In this document: in pieces, positions 32,001 to 39,691 of the stretch
Numbering within the stretch: position 1 is the stretch's first letter
Layout: the number at the start of each line of letters is the position of its first letter
Assembly: GCF_001028135.1 (NCBI RefSeq)
Contig: NZ_LDNM01000012.1
Location: forward strand, 37,068 to 101,067
DNA: 64,000 nt
Direction: 5' to 3'
DNA from: Xenorhabdus griffiniae
GTDB lineage: Bacteria; Pseudomonadota; Gammaproteobacteria; Enterobacterales; Enterobacteriaceae
The notes under the pieces: model-generated
The model's input: the letters and a program-made list of their open reading frames with translations, nothing else
Database searches by the model: none
Told to the model about the DNA's origin: nothing
Program-made: the position numbers and the translations under genes

Positions 32001-35000
32001 CAGAAACTGACCTGTTTTTCCAGCACGTCACCCTGTAGCCATTGTCGCTGCCAGAGAGCATAGTCAGCATATTGTATTGTCAGTGCAGGCAGTGGATCGC
32101 GTTGTTCCTGAATGAAAGCACGGTAGAGGGTGGTGAATTCATATATCAGGATGTTCAATGACCAGCCATCCGAAATCATGTGGTGCTGAGTCAACAACAG
32201 AACATGTTCATCACTGGCGAGTTTTAACAATTGTCCACGAATTAATGGTTCCAGAGCAAAATCAAAGGGATGGTGAGTTTCAAATTGAGCGGCGGCATCA
32301 ATAGCCGCCTGTTTTTCTGTCTCAGTTGATTGACTGACATCTTTAATGGTCAACGTGAAGCCCCGCTCCGCTCCGGCAATTACTTGCCGGGCGATACCAT
32401 CCTCCATGTTGATCGTTGTGCGCAGAATTTCATGGCGGGCAACGATCCTATCCAGAGCCGCTTGCAGCGCATTCAGGTTTAGCTGGCCTTGCAGACGCAA
32501 CCCGCCAGAGATGTGATATGCCGTTTGGGCGGCAGGATCTAACTGCGCCAGGAACCACAGGCGTTGTTGTGCCCAGGAGAGAGGCAGAACTTGTTGTCGG
32601 TCGGCGGGGAGTATCACCGGTTGTGTGGCATGCGGTGCTGGTTGATTGGCGGTATCCAACGATTGGGCCAAATCGGACAAAATTGGATGGGTGAATAGAT
32701 CTTGCAAGTCCACTTTGCTGTTGAAAATCTGGCGTAAGCGGGTAGCCATCTGCACTGTCAGCAAAGAGTGCCCGCCCAATTCAAAGAAATTATCGTGACG
32801 TCCTACTTGCTCCAGCCCCAGCAGGGATTGCCAGACCTCCGCCAGTTTCCGCTCAATTTCCCCTTGAGGGGCTTCGTATTCACGGCTGGCGATTGCAGTA
32901 CGATCCGGTGCTGGCAAGGCCTTGCGATCTAATTTACCACTGCCGGTCAGTGGGAATGCTTCCAGTATGACAAATGCACTGGGGATCATGTGCTCCATCA
33001 GATGGATGCTCAATTGTTCACGCAGATGGGAAGGGGTGAGCGTAACATCAGGTTGTGGTATCAGGTAGGCAACCAGACGTTTGTCGCCAGCCGTTTCTTC
33101 ACGGGCAATGACCACCACATCTTTAACGCCGTCACAAGTTGCCAATTGCGCTTCGATTTCGCCTAATTCAATACGGAAGCCACGCAGTTTGACCTGAAAA
33201 TCATTGCGGCCTGAATATTCAATGTTACCGTCCGGTAGCCAGCGCCCCAGATCGCCGCTTTTATACAGGCGTGCATTGGCTTCTTTACTGAACGGATCGG
33301 GCACAAAGCGTTCTGCCGTCAGTTCCGGTCGGTTTAAGTAACCACGGGCGACACCGGCGCCGCCAATATAAATCTCCCCGCTGACACCGATGGGTACGGG
33401 GTGGCCGAAAGGATCGAGAATATAAATACGGGAATTGGCATTGGGGCGGCCAATGGGAATGTTGTTTACAATCTCGGTGGAGGCGCCACCCGTTAGGATC
33501 AGTGACGTTACGATAACGGTGGTTTCCGTTGGGCCATAGGTGTTGATCCAACGGCAGCATTGCGTTTCGGGCAATGATTGCCAATCCAGCCAATGGCGGT
33601 ATTCTGCTTTCTCTCCACCGACTATAACCGTATGCAGGTCAGGGCTGAAACCTGTACGATCGGCTTTCATCTCCTGTACCCATTGGTGCCAGAACGCCGT
33701 CGGCACATCCATAATGGTGATCTTCTGCTGCCGTAAAAAATCAATAAATTCCGTATCCGGCACACGGATATGGGCAGGACGCAGGACTAAAGTCGCCCCC
33801 GCAGCCAGTGTCGGGAAAATATCTGATACCGAGGTATCGAATGCCACGGTCGCAAATTGCAGAATGCGATCCCCGGGTTGGGGATGGCTGATTTGATATT
33901 GAGCATGAATAAAGTTGACGACATTACGGTGTTCCAGCATCACCCCTTTAGGCAATCCGGTCGAACCGGAGGTGTAGATAATATAGGCCAGATGATGTGG
34001 CAAAAGCCCTGATTGGCGGGTATCAGGATTGTGGGTTGGCTGTTGCGCCACAACATTTAGATAATTTTCATCATCCAGCAACCAGACCGGCACCTCCGTC
34101 AGCGGTAAACTGTCCTGTAACTGTTTTTGCGTCAGCAATAGCTTTGGTGTGCTGTCTGATAACTGGTATGCCAATCGTTCGGCAGGATATTCTGGATCGA
34201 ACGGAACGTAACCTGCTCCTGCTTTGAGAATGCCCAACATGCCCATGATCATATCCGGGCTGCGCCCGACGCACAGAGCCACGCGGTCGTCTGGGCGTAT
34301 GCCAAAGGCAATCAGGCTGTGTGCCAGTTGGTTGGCACGCTGGTTCAGTTCGGCATAACTCAGTTGCGTATCTTGATACACCAGAGCAATAGCATCAGGC
34401 ATCGACTCTGCGTGTTGTTCAAAGAGCTGGTGGATCAATTTATCCTGTGGGTAGGGGAGGGCTGTGTCATTAAAATCCACCAACAATTGTTGGCGCTGTT
34501 GGGGGGTGATCAGCGGTAGTTCAGCCACGCGCTGGCTATCATCAGTCACCATTGCCGCCAGTAAGGTGTTTAAATGGCTGACCATACGCTCAATCGTGGC
34601 GTGGTCGAACAGATCACGGGCATATTCCAGATCACCCACTAACCCCTTTTCAGTTTCATCCAGCGTTAATGTCAGGTCAAAGTAAGCACTATCCCTGATT
34701 AATGGCCGCTCATCCAATACCAATCCCGGCAGGTCGAAATGCCGTTGTCCCGGCGTATTATTGGTTGCCAGCATAACCTGAAAAATTGGGCTATGGCTCA
34801 GGCTGCGCGGAGGCTGCAAAATCTCGACCAGTTGTTCGAAGGGCAGGTCTTGATGGGCAAATGCATTGATTGCTTGTTCTTTTACTTGTGCCAGAAGTTC
34901 ACTGACACTCGGGTTATCATGCAATTGCACACGTAATGCTAATGTATTGGCAAAAAAGCCGATTAAAGGGGCTAATTCAGGTTGTTGACGATTAGCAATG

Positions 35001-35968
35001 GGCGTACCAATCACAATATCATCCTGACCACTGAGGCGGCCGAGCAATGTAGCCCATCCCGCCAGTAACGTCATAAATAGGGTTGTTCCGTGGCGTTGGC
35101 TGAGTTCTTTTAAACCAGTCTGCAATGCAGGAGGCAGAGCAATATTAACGCGGCCGCCGGTATAGCTTTGCTTCACAGGGCGCGGACGGTCAGTGGGGAC
35201 TTCCAGAAGTGCGGGTGCACCTTGCAGGGCGTTACGCCAGAATTCGACCTGTTTTTCCAGCCCTTTTCCCTGCAACTCATTTTTCTGCCAGAGAACATAA
35301 TCAGCATACTGAATGGTCAGGGCGGGCATTGGATCAGGCTGTCCTTGACAGAATGCGCGATAAAGTGTGGACAGTTCTTGCATAAAGAGACTGACTGACC
35401 AGCCATCAGAGATAATATGGTGCTGAGTTAACAGCAGGATATGCTGATCTTCTGCCAGTTTTAGCAAGCGTCCCCGTGCTAATGGGCCATGAACAAAATC
35501 AAAGGGATGGTTTGCCTCAAGACAGGCGACTTTTTCAATGGCCGCTTGCTGTTCTGAGGCAGTTCTTTTGGAATAGGACTGACTGAAATCTTCTTGTATC
35601 AGCGGAAAACCACAATCTGCCTCATGGATAATTTGCTGTGCTTCGTCTTCTGCCGTCATGATCGTGGTACGGAGAATTTCATGGCGCGCCACAATACGAT
35701 CCAGGGCTGCTTGCAAGGCATTCAGATTCAGTTTGCCCTTTAGATTCAACCCCACTGACATATGGTATGCCGTTTGTGCAGCAGGATCTAATTGAGCAAG
35801 GAACCATAAACGTTGTTGTGTCCAGGATAATGGCACGCCGTTATCACGCGATTGAACTGTGATTGTTGTTTTTTTCGTCGATTGGCGGGTTAGTTTTGCT
35901 GATGTGGCTAACTCAAGTAGTCTTCTGCGTTCCGCTAAGGGTAAAGATGAAAGCTCGTTATTATTCAT
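26003..35968 (-). CDS. paxB: Nonribosomal peptide synthetase PaxB, three modules
   Basis: Middle synthetase of the PAX-type assembly line, 3321 aa. Order: C (HHIISDGWS)-A-T (Ser near residue 1066), C (HHMISDGWS)-A-T (near 2144), dual E/C-A-T (GGNSLS near 3244). Pocket codes by alignment to GrsA are D-T-S-D-I-G-T-V-I-K for the first A domain and D-T-S-D-I-G-S-V-I-K for the others, both lysine-compatible. The third module's condensation domain carries HHLLETEGD, the dual E/C signature, so the residue added by the second module of this protein (peptide position 3) should become D. The protein ends with a short acidic helix (about 35 residues) after the last carrier, a plausible docking element toward PaxC. 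It starts 36 bases after paxA. Confidence 0.93.
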   Translation of the reverse strand: MNNNELSSLPLAERRRLLELATSAKLTRQSTKKTTITVQSRDNGVPLSWTQQRLWFLAQLDPAAQTAYHMSVGLNLKGKLNLNALQAALDRIVARHEILRTTIMTAEDEAQQIIHEADCGFPLIQEDFSQSYSKRTASEQQAAIEKVACLEANHPFDFVHGPLARGRLLKLAEDQHILLLTQHHIISDGWSVSLFMQELSTLYRAFCQGQPDPMPALTIQYADYVLWQKNELQGKGLEKQVEFWRNALQGAPALLEVPTDRPRPVKQSYTGGRVNIALPPALQTGLKELSQRHGTTLFMTLLAGWATLLGRLSGQDDIVIGTPIANRQQPELAPLIGFFANTLALRVQLHDNPSVSELLAQVKEQAINAFAHQDLPFEQLVEILQPPRSLSHSPIFQVMLATNNTPGQRHFDLPGLVLDERPLIRDSAYFDLTLTLDETEKGLVGDLEYARDLFDHATIERMVSHLNTLLAAMVTDDSQRVAELPLITPQQRQQLLVDFNDTALPYPQDKLIHQLFEQHAESMPDAIALVYQDTQLSYAELNQRANQLAHSLIAFGIRPDDRVALCVGRSPDMIMGMLGILKAGAGYVPFDPEYPAERLAYQLSDSTPKLLLTQKQLQDSLPLTEVPVWLLDDENYLNVVAQQPTHNPDTRQSGLLPHHLAYIIYTSGSTGLPKGVMLEHRNVVNFIHAQYQISHPQPGDRILQFATVAFDTSVSDIFPTLAAGATLVLRPAHIRVPDTEFIDFLRQQKITIMDVPTAFWHQWVQEMKADRTGFSPDLHTVIVGGEKAEYRHWLDWQSLPETQCCRWINTYGPTETTVIVTSLILTGGASTEIVNNIPIGRPNANSRIYILDPFGHPVPIGVSGEIYIGGAGVARGYLNRPELTAERFVPDPFSKEANARLYKSGDLGRWLPDGNIEYSGRNDFQVKLRGFRIELGEIEAQLATCDGVKDVVVIAREETAGDKRLVAYLIPQPDVTLTPSHLREQLSIHLMEHMIPSAFVILEAFPLTGSGKLDRKALPAPDRTAIASREYEAPQGEIERKLAEVWQSLLGLEQVGRHDNFFELGGHSLLTVQMATRLRQIFNSKVDLQDLFTHPILSDLAQSLDTANQPAPHATQPVILPADRQQVLPLSWAQQRLWFLAQLDPAAQTAYHISGGLRLQGQLNLNALQAALDRIVARHEILRTTINMEDGIARQVIAGAERGFTLTIKDVSQSTETEKQAAIDAAAQFETHHPFDFALEPLIRGQLLKLASDEHVLLLTQHHMISDGWSLNILIYEFTTLYRAFIQEQRDPLPALTIQYADYALWQRQWLQGDVLEKQVSFWREALQGAPALLELPTDRPRPAVQRYRGDHVAFSLSPALSDGLKALSQRHGATLFMTLLAAWSILLARISGQQDVVIGTPIANRQHRELEPLIGFFANTLALRVKLEDNPTVGALLAQVKAHALAAYVHQDLPFEQLVEALQPPRSLSYSPIFQVMLALDNTPIQQSLELPNLELDELPLTHRSTHFDLSLSMNDTENGIIGELEYASDLFDRASIERLASYLQTLLTAMVADDPLRIHDLPLLQTQQRRQLLVDFNNTNLVYPQDRLIHQLFEQQAEQTPDAIALVFGDSQLSYKTLNRHANQLAHHLIASGVRPDDRIALCVDRSLDMIIGMYGILKAGAGYVPLDPEYPAERLAYQLSDSKPVWLLTQRHLQAHLPAQDIPTLLLDDDDHRNVVAQQPSHNPDLRQMGLQPHHLAYIIYTSGSTGQPKGVMLEHRNVVNFIHAQHKTSEPKPGDRILQFATIAFDTSVSDIFPTLAAGATLVLRPPHIRIPDATFVAFLREQKITIMDMPTAFWHLWVQEMMAGRSGFSPYLHTLIVGGEKAEYRHLISWLSHPETQSCRWINSYGPTEATVIATTLKLDHQHPPHFESVIPIGYPLPNTRVYILDTRGQPVPIGVSGEIHLGGAGVARGYLNQPDLTTEKFIPDPFSEQTDARMYKTGDLGRWLPNGTIEYLGRNDFQVKLRGFRIELGEIEAQLAACEGVSDAVVIAREEEKGDKRLIAYLIPQSGVLLNPAYLREQLSTSLMEHMLPSAFVMLDAFPLTANGKLDRKALPAPDHSAIVSREYEAPQGETEQILAAVWQSLLRLEQVGRHDNFFELGGHSLLVVNLIEELRQHDLFLDVSTVFSAPTLAAMSARLNQNSTRSSTEWAVPPNLIREDSRTLTPDMLPLVELTQNQIEEIVHLVPGGITNIQDIYPLGPLQAGILFHHLLETEGDIYLDNQLMAFDSRARLDTFLQVLQQVIDRHDILRSAVHWQELPEPVQIVYRRAPLPIIEHALLTEAQLRHLTDPRTVRMEITKAPLLAAHTARDPESGQWLLSLLHHHLVCDHISLGMIFNEINALILGESDTLPVPLPYRNFIAQARSVPQEVHQTYFREQLGDVEEPTLPFGLLDDPKETKRNKIVEHILTLDSELAHNLRNCARQLGMSAAVLFHVAWAHVLARCSGRSDVVFGTVLLGRLQGGIGASEVLGMFINTLPVRIRLQERTVKQAVRETQRQLSELLDHEQASLAVAQRCSGIQAPLPLFNSLLNFRHSPRNQSQSASLAWEGVQILSGEERSNYPLSLDIDDFDDGFALTAQCYQQIDPAHINAYMDIALRGIIAALQHAPEQKIESLDILPPEERIQVLETFNDTAVDLPPEVLIHPLFEQQVERTPDATALVFGASQLSYAELNYHANQLAHHLIASGVRPDDRIALCVDRSLDMIIGMYGILKAGAGYIPLDPEYPAERLAYQLSDSQPVWLLTQRHLQAHLPAQDIPTLLLDDDDHRNAVAQQPIHNPDIRRMGLQPHHLAYIIYTSGSTGQPKGVMLEHRNVVNFIHAQHKTSEPKSGDRILQFATIAFDTSVSDIFPTLASGATLVLRPPHIRVPDATFVAFLREQKITIMDMPTAFWHHWVQEMMAGRSGFSPYLHTLIVGGEKAEHRHLINWLSHPETQSCRWINSYGPTESTVIATTLTVDKLTRDNPQVPYINDNIPIGRPLPNTRIYILDTLGQPVPIGVSGEIHIAGSGVARGYLNKPEMTAEKFVADPFSAQPNARMYKTGDLGRWLPNGMIEYLGRNDFQIKIRGFRIELGEIEAQLASCEGVRDAVVIAREEETGDKRLVAYVIPQSGFTPDANRLREQLNHRLASYMVPGAFIVLEAFPLTGSGKLDRKALPAPDRSAIASREYEAPQGEIEQQIAAILQTLLGLEQIGRHDSFFDLGGNSLSIIQLMARLRDAFHLEVSIQDIFTHPELSELAGLIASRQIETFFAQEDIELLQKELENLSEDELRALLNGDN

Positions 35969-36004
35969 TGGATTATCACCACTTAAAACAAAGTAAATTA
36001 AAAT

Positions 36005-39000
36005 CTAATTCATTGATTTATAAATATCTTGTAGGGATTCTGAATCAAATTGCCCTAATAGAGAGTCGATAATGCATTCTTCAAGTTGACAGAGGGTTGG
36101 GTGGGAAAACAGTTGATGAATAGATAATTCAACATCAAATGTTTGTTTTATTTGCGACTGTAGCTGTAGTACTAGCAGGGAATGTCCGCCCAATTCAAAG
36201 AAGTTGTCATAGCGGCTTATCCGATCCAGTCCCAATAACACTTGCCAAATGACGGCCAACTGCTCTTCCGTTTCGCCTTCTGGAGCCGCATATTCACGAC
36301 TTGACATGGCCGCATGATCGGGAGCAGGCAGGGCCTTGCGATCGAGTTTGCCATTTGCAGAGAGAGGAAACGCCTCCATCACCACAAAGGCAGTCGGTAT
36401 CATATAATCGGCGAGAGTGCGGCTTAGTTGCTCACGCAGTTGAGAAATGCCCGGTTTGCTATCCTGATTTGGGATCAAATAGGCAACCAGCCGCTTGTCG
36501 TGGGTTCCATTTTCACGGGCAACAACCACCGCTTCACGAATGCCTGCACACTGGGTCAGGCAGGTTTCAATTTCCCCCAGCTCAATACGCAATCCGCGAA
36601 TTTTGACTTGAAAATCATTGCGTCCCAGATAGGCGATACTGCCATCCGGTAGCCAACGTCCCAGATCGCCGGTTTTATACAGACGAGCATCAGGTCCGGC
36701 ATTGAATGGGTCGTTAATAAAACGTTCAGCGGTCAATTCAGGCAGGTTCAAATAACCACGGGCAACACCCACTCCACCGATATAAATTTCCCCCGCCATC
36801 CCTATTGGAACGACTTCTCCGTGGGGATCGAGAATATAGATTCGGATATTGGCAATAGGATACCCAATCGGCACCTGCCCGATATAGCGATCCGGAACAC
36901 ATTGCCAGGCCGTGACATCAATGGCTGCCTCCGTGGGACCATATAAATTATGCAGTTCGCTGTGAGGCAAGTGGGACAGACAGTGTTGTTGCAAGGCATA
37001 AGGCAGTGCTTCCCCACTGCATAAAATCTGGCGCAGGGAAAGGCAGCGTCCGGCCGGAATATCATGAAGAAAACTTTGCAGCATGGAAGGCACAAAGTGG
37101 ATCGTCGTGATTTGACGTTTTTCTATCTCTTCCAATAAATAGTGCGGTTCTTTGTGACCGCCGGGGCGAGCCATCACTACTTGACCCCCAACCATCAGGG
37201 GAAGGAAGAATTCCCAAACAGAAACATCAAAACTGAACGGCGTTTTTTGTAAAACGCGATCTCGCGGGGTTAATTGATAAGTATCCTGCGCCCAGAGCAA
37301 ACGGTTAACCACACTGCGGTGCTCATTCATCACGCCTTTGGGGAGTCCGGTTGAGCCAGAGGTATAGAGGACATAGGCCAGATGACGCGATGTCAGCCCT
37401 AAATAAGAGGCTTCCAGGTTATCATCATCCTGACGGGCAAGATTGGCCTGAACGGTGGGATTATCTAAAAACCAGACCGGCATTTCGGTCACGGGCAATT
37501 GTTCTTGCAAGCCATGATGGGTCAGCAGAACCACAGGTTCGCTGTCTGACAGGATATAAGCGAGCCTGTCTGTGGGATATTCCGGATCGAGGGGCACATA
37601 AGCCGCCCCCGCTTTCAAAATCCCCAGCAAACTAATGACCATATCCAAACTACGTACCATGCAAACGGCGACGCGATCATCTGGATGAATTCCCGCAGCG
37701 ACAAGAGCGTGAGCTAGCTGGTTAGCCCGCTGATTCAATTCCATATAACTGAGTTGCGTATTCCCGTACAGCAGTGCAATGGCAGTTGGGTTGCGTGCGG
37801 CTTGTTGCTCAACAAATTGATGGATTAAGGCGTGTTGCGGGAAGGGATTATCCGTATTGTTAAAATTATGAAGGAGTTGCTGACGTGCCTGTTCATCCAT
37901 CAATGGTAAACGATCAATTGTCTGTTGTTCGTCGTCTACCATCGCTTCCAGCAGAGTCAAGAGGTTCTGCATAAGCTGGGAGATGAATGCGGCATCAAAT
38001 ATTGCAGTGTCATAATAAAAGGTATAGCCGATATGATCACCGGCTTCTAAGACATTTATCATCAATGGAACGGGGACATCGGCATAGAGAGGATAGGGGA
38101 AGGGCCGCAACTCTGCATTTCCCCACTGTACCGTGACATTGTCATCTTCCGCCATCCAGAGGGTGGTGAGATCACCCGTATATCTGGCTTTCTGGAATAT
38201 CATGACCGTCTGGAATACGGGGTGAACGTCTGCATTGCGTTGCAGTTTCAGTTGTTCCAGTATCCTGGAAAACGGATATTTCTGGTTTTCAATCCCCTGC
38301 CGAATGGTCTTCGTCGCTTGAGTGATATGTTCCTGTACGGTCATATCACCGTTTATCTGGCAGCGTAAAGCCACCGGATTGATAAATTCACCGACTAATT
38401 TTCCCCAACGAGCACGGCCTCTTCCCGGCAAAATAGAACCGATAATGACATCATCGACTTCGGTATAACGGCTCAGAAGAATTTGGTAGGCAGCCAGAAA
38501 AACAGCAAACAGGCTGTTATCATATTTTAGTGCCAATGCTTGCAGCTTACGCGTCAGTGACTTGTTAATGATTTTCTTTAACGATATTTTTCCTGTGGCG
38601 GGCAAGGTGCTGTTTTTCGGTGGCCATTGCAATACGGCTAAATCGCCTGCCAGGGTGTTTTGCCAGAATTGTTGTTGTTTTTTGGCGCTGGCACTTTTCA
38701 GCCATTGTTGTTGCCATTCCACATAATCGTGGAAACTCTTTTCTGGTGCGGGTTCCAGGGGGGTTGCAGAAAGCAGAACATCAAGTTCATCTAACAGTAT
38801 CCAATAAGACCAGCCATCAACGGTCAGATGATCAAAGGTCAAGACCATGACGCTTTCTTGTGGATTGCATTGGTACCAGCTGGCATAAACCCGCAGCGGA
38901 TCGGTGAGATCAAACCTATGCCAGCAATCCTCCTGAACACGCTGTTTAAGCGTTTCTTCGCTAAGATATTGAGCATCATGTACTGTCAGTGTGATGTTAG

Positions 39001-39244
39001 CGCTGTCTGCGATGCAATAACCTAATTCGCCGGGGTATAGTCCGAAACTTGCCCGCAGCATCGGGTGTCTTTGTACCAGTTTATTGAGAGCTTCTTCTAA
39101 ACACGTAGCCGTTAATCCTTTAATGTGAGCGCAAAATGCACTATTATTTTGACCGCGTTTATCCGGGGCAATTTGATATTGAAACCAGCGGCTGCGTTGA
39201 GCTTCTGATAAAGGGAATGATTTCAATTTTTCAGGGTAATTCAT
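36005..39244 (-). CDS. paxA: Nonribosomal peptide synthetase PaxA, loading module
   Basis: First module of the PAX-type assembly line, 1079 aa: C (about 1-440), A (about 470-960), T with Ser1022 in FFELGGHSLL. A condensation domain at the start of the line, with no upstream module, is expected to acylate the first residue with a fatty acid (C-starter). Its active-site motif reads DHLTVDGWS (His139, Asp143), so the first His of HHxxxDG is replaced while the second is kept. The A-domain pocket code, aligned to GrsA, is D-V-W-H-L-S-L-I-D-K, an exact serine code. PAX peptides as I recall them carry glycine first, so a serine analogue is possible. GGGAG-type ribosome-binding bases precede the start. 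Confidence 0.92.
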   Translation of the reverse strand: MNYPEKLKSFPLSEAQRSRWFQYQIAPDKRGQNNSAFCAHIKGLTATCLEEALNKLVQRHPMLRASFGLYPGELGYCIADSANITLTVHDAQYLSEETLKQRVQEDCWHRFDLTDPLRVYASWYQCNPQESVMVLTFDHLTVDGWSYWILLDELDVLLSATPLEPAPEKSFHDYVEWQQQWLKSASAKKQQQFWQNTLAGDLAVLQWPPKNSTLPATGKISLKKIINKSLTRKLQALALKYDNSLFAVFLAAYQILLSRYTEVDDVIIGSILPGRGRARWGKLVGEFINPVALRCQINGDMTVQEHITQATKTIRQGIENQKYPFSRILEQLKLQRNADVHPVFQTVMIFQKARYTGDLTTLWMAEDDNVTVQWGNAELRPFPYPLYADVPVPLMINVLEAGDHIGYTFYYDTAIFDAAFISQLMQNLLTLLEAMVDDEQQTIDRLPLMDEQARQQLLHNFNNTDNPFPQHALIHQFVEQQAARNPTAIALLYGNTQLSYMELNQRANQLAHALVAAGIHPDDRVAVCMVRSLDMVISLLGILKAGAAYVPLDPEYPTDRLAYILSDSEPVVLLTHHGLQEQLPVTEMPVWFLDNPTVQANLARQDDDNLEASYLGLTSRHLAYVLYTSGSTGLPKGVMNEHRSVVNRLLWAQDTYQLTPRDRVLQKTPFSFDVSVWEFFLPLMVGGQVVMARPGGHKEPHYLLEEIEKRQITTIHFVPSMLQSFLHDIPAGRCLSLRQILCSGEALPYALQQHCLSHLPHSELHNLYGPTEAAIDVTAWQCVPDRYIGQVPIGYPIANIRIYILDPHGEVVPIGMAGEIYIGGVGVARGYLNLPELTAERFINDPFNAGPDARLYKTGDLGRWLPDGSIAYLGRNDFQVKIRGLRIELGEIETCLTQCAGIREAVVVARENGTHDKRLVAYLIPNQDSKPGISQLREQLSRTLADYMIPTAFVVMEAFPLSANGKLDRKALPAPDHAAMSSREYAAPEGETEEQLAVIWQVLLGLDRISRYDNFFELGGHSLLVLQLQSQIKQTFDVELSIHQLFSHPTLCQLEECIIDSLLGQFDSESLQDIYKSMN

Positions 39245-39491
39245 TCTATAGCTCCCTTTTTATGGGTACATTAAAAATAAAAACATGAGAACTGATAAAA
39301 CAAGAAATCACACTTGGGTTTACACAATAAAAAGAGCTGACCATTCTAATAAAAAAGAACAGTCTTATCTTTATTTAATCTCTTCTTGTCGCTGAGAAGA
39401 TTATGTTTATTACAAAATTAGATAATTTCACATTAAATAATCCTATTGCACATTTCTAATAGTTTTTTTCTAATGTGTCTAATTTTATTAG

Positions 39492-39561
39492 ATACCAATC
39501 CAACTTCAATATAAGGCCTCGCGTCGTCTTGCGGATTACAACTTGAAGTTTATCGAGTATA
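39492..39561. repeat. Dispersed palindromic element, deleted copy 2
   Basis: Same ends as the copies at 2756 and 41371 (ATACCAATCCAACTTCAA ... ACTTGAAGTTTATCGAGTATA-type), but the inner GC hairpin block is missing: the left arm joins directly to TATAAGGCCTCGCGTCG. The clean loss of about 35 bases suggests deletion of the inner palindrome, for instance by replication slippage. Confidence 0.85.
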
Positions 39562-39646
39562 GGTATTATGTGATAAATTTTATTGCCATTGGTGATTTTT
39601 TTGTTCACTTTGTTGCTCAAGCTTTTTTGGGGGTATAAAGTGAAAT

Positions 39647-39670
39647 AAGAGCCTGTTTTATCAGGCTCTT
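39647..39670 (-). terminator. paxT terminator hairpin
   Basis: Perfect 9-bp stem AAGAGCCTG / CAGGCTCTT with a 6-base loop, 22 bases beyond the paxT stop. On the minus strand it is followed by TATTTCAC, a short U-containing tail. It implies that paxT and paxABC are largely separate transcripts. Confidence 0.65.
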
Positions 39671-39691
39671 TGCAATAAGCTTTATTTCATT

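Larger units (their letters stand above)
39245..39691. other. Intergenic region between paxT and paxA
   Basis: A 447-base AT-rich stretch without a credible ORF. It holds the paxT terminator hairpin (39647-39670), a shortened copy of the dispersed element (39492-39561) and, between that and paxA, about 245 AT-rich bases that must include the paxA promoter. I could not assign -35/-10 elements with confidence. Confidence 0.7.
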
